10,442 nucleotides of DNA from Candidatus Omnitrophota bacterium (GTDB taxonomy: Bacteria > Omnitrophota > Gorgyraeia > 1-14-0-20-64-10 > JACQQZ01): NCBI GenBank assembly GCA_016206755.1, contig JACQQZ010000157.1, positions 1-10,442 of the forward strand, in the 5' to 3' direction. The position numbers and the translations under genes were made by a program. Shown piece by piece: positions 7,549-10,442 of the stretch (position 1 is the first letter of the stretch; every line of letters starts with the position of its first letter). The notes beneath the pieces are model-generated. The model made no database searches and was not told where the DNA came from. It worked only from the letters and a program-made list of their open reading frames with translations.

Positions 7549-7812
7549 TCAATCAGAGATAAACGGCAGCAACGCAATGTGCCGGGCGCGCTTGACCGCC
7601 ACGGACAGTTGGCGCTGATGTGCGGCACAATTGCCGGAAACACGGCCGGGGAGAATCTTCCCTCGCTCGGAGGTGAATTTTTGCAGGCGCGGAACGTCCT
7701 TGTAATCCACCGCCTCTATTTTGTCCGCGCAAAACTTGCACGGCTTCTTTCGAGTCGAACGCCTGCCGCGTTCTCTGGGTCCTGCGGATTTTTCTTCTGG
7801 CTTTACGTACAT
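7549..7812 (-). CDS. rpsR: 30S ribosomal protein S18
   Basis: S18 binds 16S rRNA in the platform of the small subunit as a pair with S6. The 87-residue product has the family core [20 protein letters not shown] (24-43), then [10 protein letters not shown] and AAHQRQL. It has four possible metal ligands, C25, C28, C62 and H65, so this is the zinc-binding (C-plus) form seen in many bacteria; metal binding itself is inferred. The basic, charged first 23 residues are typical. AGGAG stands four bases before the ATG. The gene follows ssb after 63 bases that carry a palindromic repeat. Confidence 0.97.
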   Translation of the reverse strand: MYVKPEEKSAGPRERGRRSTRKKPCKFCADKIEAVDYKDVPRLQKFTSERGKILPGRVSGNCAAHQRQLSVAVKRARHIALLPFISD

Positions 7813-7829
7813 TTTTCTCCTTTCAAATC

Positions 7830-7870
7830 GGTGTCAGACACCTGAGGTGTCGCCTGAGGTGTCAGACACC
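7830..7870. repeat. GGTGTC/GACACC palindrome cluster, REP-like, between ssb and rpsR
   Basis: Two identical 13-base near-perfect palindromes, GGTGTCAGACACC, lie at 7830-7842 and 7858-7870, 28 bases apart start to start. Between them is a shortened copy (GGTGTCGCC at 7846-7854), and TGA links the units, so the block reads as three tandem units with the middle one degenerate. Each palindrome has 6-bp arms around one base. The two copies can also pair with each other over 12 of 13 positions. The block starts five bases after the ssb stop and ends seven bases before the rpsR ribosome site, so it is in the transcript. It resembles the dispersed REP sequences mobilised by Y1 (RAYT/IS200-like) transposases; that assignment is inference, as no transposase is in this window. 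Confidence 0.7.
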
Positions 7871-7875
7871 AAACA

Positions 7876-8334
7876 TTAAAACGGCACGTCGCCGGAACCT
7901 GATTCCTGGGGCGGCACCTCTTGTTCCGGCGCGGTCGCTTCCTCGCCCCCGGAAGAATGCTCCTCTTTGAGGGCTCCGACCGTCTCCTCCGCCGGCTTTG
8001 ATCCACCCTTCGCTAAAAATTGGATGTTGAGGGCGACCACTTCCAGCGTGGAGCGTTTTTGGCCGTCCGGCGTTTCCCAGGAGCGGCTCTGCAAGCGCCC
8101 TTCCACAAACACGGGGCTGCCTTTGGACAAATACTGTCCGCACAACTCCGCGCGCTTGGCCCAGACCACCACACGCACAAAACAAGCTTCATCTTTCTTC
8201 TCTCCGGATTGCAGCGTATAGGAACGGTTGGAGGCCACAGTGAAGGTCGCCACCGCCGTTCCGCTGGGAATGTAACGCAGCTCCGGATCGCGCGTTAAAT
8301 TTCCAATCAGGAAAACTCTATTGAGACTCGCCAT
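7876..8334 (-). CDS. ssb: single-stranded DNA-binding protein SSB
   Basis: SSB coats single-stranded DNA in replication, repair and recombination, and recruits partners through its C-terminal tip. The 152 residues divide into an OB fold (1-108) and an acidic, glycine- and proline-rich tail. MASLNRVFLIGNLTRDPELR is the family start. Aromatics F52, W58 and W86 sit where DNA-stacking residues are expected. The chain ends GSGDVPF, a variant of the usual DDDIPF protein-docking tip with fewer acids. The ATG lies inside rpsF (17-base overlap), with GGAGG about ten bases upstream. A gene between rpsF and rpsR is the standard place for ssb. Confidence 0.97.
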   Translation of the reverse strand: MASLNRVFLIGNLTRDPELRYIPSGTAVATFTVASNRSYTLQSGEKKDEACFVRVVVWAKRAELCGQYLSKGSPVFVEGRLQSRSWETPDGQKRSTLEVVALNIQFLAKGGSKPAEETVGALKEEHSSGGEEATAPEQEVPPQESGSGDVPF

Positions 8335-8674
8335 GGGCCGATGCCTCCACCAGTTGAACCGGCGCGGGCGCGCCGGTTGACCGAACCACCAAACGCCTTA
8401 AAATCTGGTCATTCAGGGAACACCACACCTCCAGCGGAGAAATCGCGGCGGTCTTGATCTGAAACAGCATGAACTGATAGTAGCCGTCGCGGCGATGCTT
8501 GACGCGATACGCCAAGCGGCGCTTTCCCCAGGATTGCTGGCGCTCAATCGTGCCGCCGAGCTTGGTGATCTGCTCGGCGATTTGACCTTGAATCTTGGCC
8601 AGCTCCTGCTCAGAAAGATTCGGGTCCAACACAAACAAACCTTCGTACTCCTCCTGCCGTTCCTGTTGTTCCAT
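8318..8674 (-). CDS. rpsF: 30S ribosomal protein S6
   Basis: S6 joins S18 on the platform of the small ribosomal subunit. The 118-residue product has EEYEGLFVLDPNLSEQEL (8-25), GGTIERQQSWGKRRLAYRVK (40-59) and the strand DGYYQFMLFQ, all typical of the family. The short C-terminal tail (about 103-118) is poorly conserved. AAAGG precedes the ATG at about 11 bases and overlaps the last codons of pth, whose stop is three bases from this start, so the two are probably translationally coupled. Confidence 0.97.
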   Translation of the reverse strand: MEQQERQEEYEGLFVLDPNLSEQELAKIQGQIAEQITKLGGTIERQQSWGKRRLAYRVKHRRDGYYQFMLFQIKTAAISPLEVWCSLNDQILRRLVVRSTGAPAPVQLVEASAHGESQ

Positions 8675-8677
8675 TTT

Positions 8678-9262
8678 TTAGGACACCTTTCGATTTGAGC
8701 GATTCATCGCGGCCTCGATTCCCTGCCGCATCCACACTCTGCAAACGGCGACGGCGCCATCGAGCGTTTGCGCGAGCAGTTTCTGTTCTTGACGAGAGAA
8801 CGGTGCCAGCACGTATTGATCCAACGCCTGAGGAACCTCTTTGCTCCCGATCCCAATCCGCAGGCGCGCAAAACCGTCATCCTGCAGCAGGCCGATGATC
8901 GAGCGAATGCCCCTGTGCCCGCCGTCGGACCCTCTGGGCCGCACCCGAATGTTGCCCAGGGGCAGCGCGACATCATCGAAAATCACCAGCAGGCGATCCA
9001 GCGGAACCGGATGCCGCTTGACCAAATCGGCGACCGCTTGGCCTGATTCATTCATAAACGCATCGGGAATTCCGAGAACCACCCGCGCATCTTCACAGAA
9101 AACTTCAGCCGTCTGCATCGCACCCGCGCGGCGGTTGAACTTGCCCTTCAATTCTCGAGCCAGCCGCTGCACGACCTTCTTGCCGACGTTGTGGCGGGTG
9201 CTGTCATATTTGGAACCGGGATTTCCCAATCCCACAATGAGATAGGTTGCGCCGGATGCCAA
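8678..9262 (-). CDS. pth: peptidyl-tRNA hydrolase Pth
   Basis: Pth cleaves the ester bond of peptidyl-tRNAs dropped by stalled ribosomes, returning tRNA to use. The 194 residues match the bacterial Pth length. LIVGLGNPG (8-16) is followed by YDSTRHNVG with catalytic H24. FMNESG (69-74) carries the substrate-binding Asn, FDD (95-97) the conserved acid, and GSDGGHRG (111-118) the third signature. In that last motif R117 stands where most relatives have Asn (GGHNG). The start is a TTG touching the rplY stop with no gap; no ATG lies between it and the conserved core, so TTG is the best choice. Its ribosome site, within the purine-rich lysine codons ending rplY, is weak. A neighbouring L25/CTC gene is a common setting for pth. 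Confidence 0.95.
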   Translation of the reverse strand: MASGATYLIVGLGNPGSKYDSTRHNVGKKVVQRLARELKGKFNRRAGAMQTAEVFCEDARVVLGIPDAFMNESGQAVADLVKRHPVPLDRLLVIFDDVALPLGNIRVRPRGSDGGHRGIRSIIGLLQDDGFARLRIGIGSKEVPQALDQYVLAPFSRQEQKLLAQTLDGAVAVCRVWMRQGIEAAMNRSNRKVS

Positions 9263-10018
9263 TTATTCTTTCTTCTCGGCGTTGTCGGATTTTTTGGATT
9301 TTTGGGCCTTCTCAGATTTTTGGGCCTTCTCAGCAGACGGGGCTCCGCCCGCCACAGCCGCTTCTTCATCCTCCGGCTTCTTCTCTTTAATGACTTCCGG
9401 CCCGGCCGCAGCCGCTTCAGCCGCCGCTTCCGGAGCTTTCTCGACGACCGGAGGCAGACAAGCCGCCACAGCCACTTGGGGCTCATGCATCAAGCGAATG
9501 CCGGCAGGCGCCTTCAGACCGCCCACCGAAATGCTGTCCCCGATTTTCAACGCGGAGACATCCACATCGATTCGCTTGGGGATTTCAGTCGGCAGGCATT
9601 CCACTTCGATTTCCCACAGAAGGTGGTCCAAACGGCCGCCGTCTTGCTTGACGCCGACGGCATCTCCCGTAAAGCGCAACGGCACGGTGACCTGGATGCG
9701 CTTGGTCAGCGACACCTCGTTAAAGTCCATGTGCAGCACTTTTAAAGTGACGGGGTGGCGTTGAATTTCTTTGATCAGGACGGTCTTGTCGCCCCGCTTC
9801 TTGCCGTTCGTCTCTTTGATGCTAAGCGTCATGAGCGCGTTCTCACCCGATGTGCGCAGCACCCGGGAAACATCTTTCTCGGAGGTCGTCAGGACGGTGG
9901 AACTCTTTCCCTCCCCGTACACGACCGCCGGAATCTGTCCGCCGCGGCGCAACCGGCTGCTGATCTTCTTGCCTGCTTCAGCGCGAACGAACGCTTCCAA
10001 TATCACTGCTGGGTCCAC
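9263..10018 (-). CDS. rplY: 50S ribosomal protein L25/general stress protein CTC
   Basis: This is the long, CTC-type L25, which binds 5S rRNA. Of 251 residues, the first 95 or so form the L25 domain (SSRLRRGGQIPAVVYGEGKS, then VLIKEIQRHPVTLKVLHMDF). About 100-190 is the second beta domain, with the VECLPTEIPKRIDVDVSAL signature. From about 195 the chain is a low-complexity tail rich in A, E, K and P with a perfect EKAQKS duplication. The start is GTG at 10018, served by AAGGAG nine bases upstream inside prs; a second GTG four codons later is possible. It overlaps prs by 41 bases and touches pth directly. Neighbouring prs, rplY and pth is a widespread bacterial order. Confidence 0.95.
   Translation of the reverse strand: MDPAVILEAFVRAEAGKKISSRLRRGGQIPAVVYGEGKSSTVLTTSEKDVSRVLRTSGENALMTLSIKETNGKKRGDKTVLIKEIQRHPVTLKVLHMDFNEVSLTKRIQVTVPLRFTGDAVGVKQDGGRLDHLLWEIEVECLPTEIPKRIDVDVSALKIGDSISVGGLKAPAGIRLMHEPQVAVAACLPPVVEKAPEAAAEAAAAGPEVIKEKKPEDEEAAVAGGAPSAEKAQKSEKAQKSKKSDNAEKKE
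9297..9332 (-). repeat. perfect 18-bp tandem repeat in the rplY tail
   Basis: Two adjoining identical 18-base units, 9297-9314 and 9315-9332 (plus strand GATTTTTGGGCCTTCTCA), encode EKAQKS twice. The length is a multiple of three, so gain or loss of a unit keeps the frame. A partial third copy of the T-run lies just below 9297. Confidence 0.93.
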
Positions 10019-10442
10019 TGATGGTCACTCCTTCCTCGAATAACGAGCTGACTGACTCTTCGTGATGTATTCTGCGAATGGCCTCTCCCAACAGGGGAGC
10101 GACACTCAAGACGCGAATTTTCGGGAGCTGTTTTGACCCGTCCACCGGAATGGTGTCGGTCACAACAAGTTCTTTGAGCTGCGATGCATTCAAACGCTCC
10201 TTGGCCGGTCCGGACAGAATCGGATGCGTAATCGACGCGTAGACATCCACCGCGCCGGCGTTTTTCAGCGCCTTGACGGCCTCCACCAGCGAACCGGCGG
10301 TGGCCACCAAATCATCGACGATGACGGCTGTTTTTCCGGAAACCTGGCCCATGATGTCCATGACTTCGGCTTCTTCCGGATTGATGCGGCGCTTGTCGAC
10401 CATGGCAAAACCGGCCTTCATGCGCTTGGCGTAGGCGCGCGC
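9978..10442 (-). CDS. prs: ribose-phosphate pyrophosphokinase (PRPP synthetase), C-terminal half, cut by window edge
   Basis: Prs makes phosphoribosyl pyrophosphate from ribose 5-phosphate and ATP for purine, pyrimidine, His and Trp synthesis. The 154 visible codons cover the C-terminal domain: ARAYAKRMKAGFAMVDKRR, then the PRPP loop VIVDDLVATAGSL, ASITHPILSG, VVTDTIPV, and LGEAIRRIHHEESVSSLF. In the loop the second aspartate cluster reads DLVATAGS, whereas E. coli has DMIDTGGT; Ala variants occur in other bacteria as far as I recall. Most Prs proteins end near the SVSSLF point, but here 19 further residues follow before the stop at 9978-9980. Those codons contain the rplY ribosome site and overlap its start. 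The true N-terminus is outside the window; the reading frame is open to its edge. Confidence 0.95.
   Translation of the reverse strand, partial: ARAYAKRMKAGFAMVDKRRINPEEAEVMDIMGQVSGKTAVIVDDLVATAGSLVEAVKALKNAGAVDVYASITHPILSGPAKERLNASQLKELVVTDTIPVDGSKQLPKIRVLSVAPLLGEAIRRIHHEESVSSLFEEGVTISGPSSDIGSVRSR
10028..10033 (-). promoter_or_regulatory. Shine-Dalgarno for rplY, inside prs
   Basis: AAGGAG on the minus strand, nine bases before the GTG at 10018..10016. It is the only strong ribosome site near the conserved L25 N-terminus and decides the start. It lies in the last codons of prs. Confidence 0.75.

Noticed and set aside
5633..7845. Plus-strand open frames at 5633-6850 and 7063-7845
   Set aside because: They cross dnaB, rplI and rpsR in antisense, join unrelated genes, and show no recognisable domain or ribosome site.
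7830..7870. CRISPR-like repeat array
   Set aside because: The repeats are 13 bases with spacers of about 15, there are only two full copies, and no cas genes are nearby. A small palindromic repeat explains it better.

Overview
The window is a dense, housekeeping stretch from a Gram-negative (diderm, lipid A-making) bacterium. All twelve genes lie on the minus strand and read from position 10442 down to 1. Only about 200 bases lie between genes, the largest gap is 63 bases, and several neighbours overlap, so the region looks like one long co-transcribed block or a few nested ones. No gap exceeds 300 bases. The species cannot be fixed from the sequence. The moderately high GC content, a CTC-type L25, and lpxC following bamA-skp-lpxD are compatible with a PVC/Omnitrophota- or Elusimicrobia-like lineage or a deltaproteobacterial relative; this placement is inference.

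In transcription order, the first region (10442 to 7078) serves nucleotide supply and translation: the 3' half of prs (PRPP synthetase), rplY (L25/CTC), pth (peptidyl-tRNA hydrolase), rpsF (S6), ssb, rpsR (S18) and rplI (L9). The second region (7096 to 4481) is the replicative helicase gene dnaB, interrupted in frame by a 415-residue intein with splicing blocks and a LAGLIDADG homing endonuclease. The third region (4443 to 1) builds the outer membrane: bamA, skp/ompH, lpxD and the 5' part of lpxC.

The genes pair functionally. L25, S6, S18 and L9 are ribosomal proteins, and Pth recycles peptidyl-tRNA. SSB and DnaB act at the replication fork. BamA and Skp assemble and chaperone outer-membrane proteins, while LpxC and LpxD carry out steps two and three of lipid A synthesis.

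The accessory signals are the dnaB intein (lower GC than its host gene in hand-counted samples), a small cluster of GGTGTC/GACACC palindromes between ssb and rpsR that resembles a REP-type element, and a perfect 18-bp tandem repeat in the tail of rplY. I found no evidence of an undescribed multi-gene system; the intein and the palindrome cluster are the parts most worth following up.
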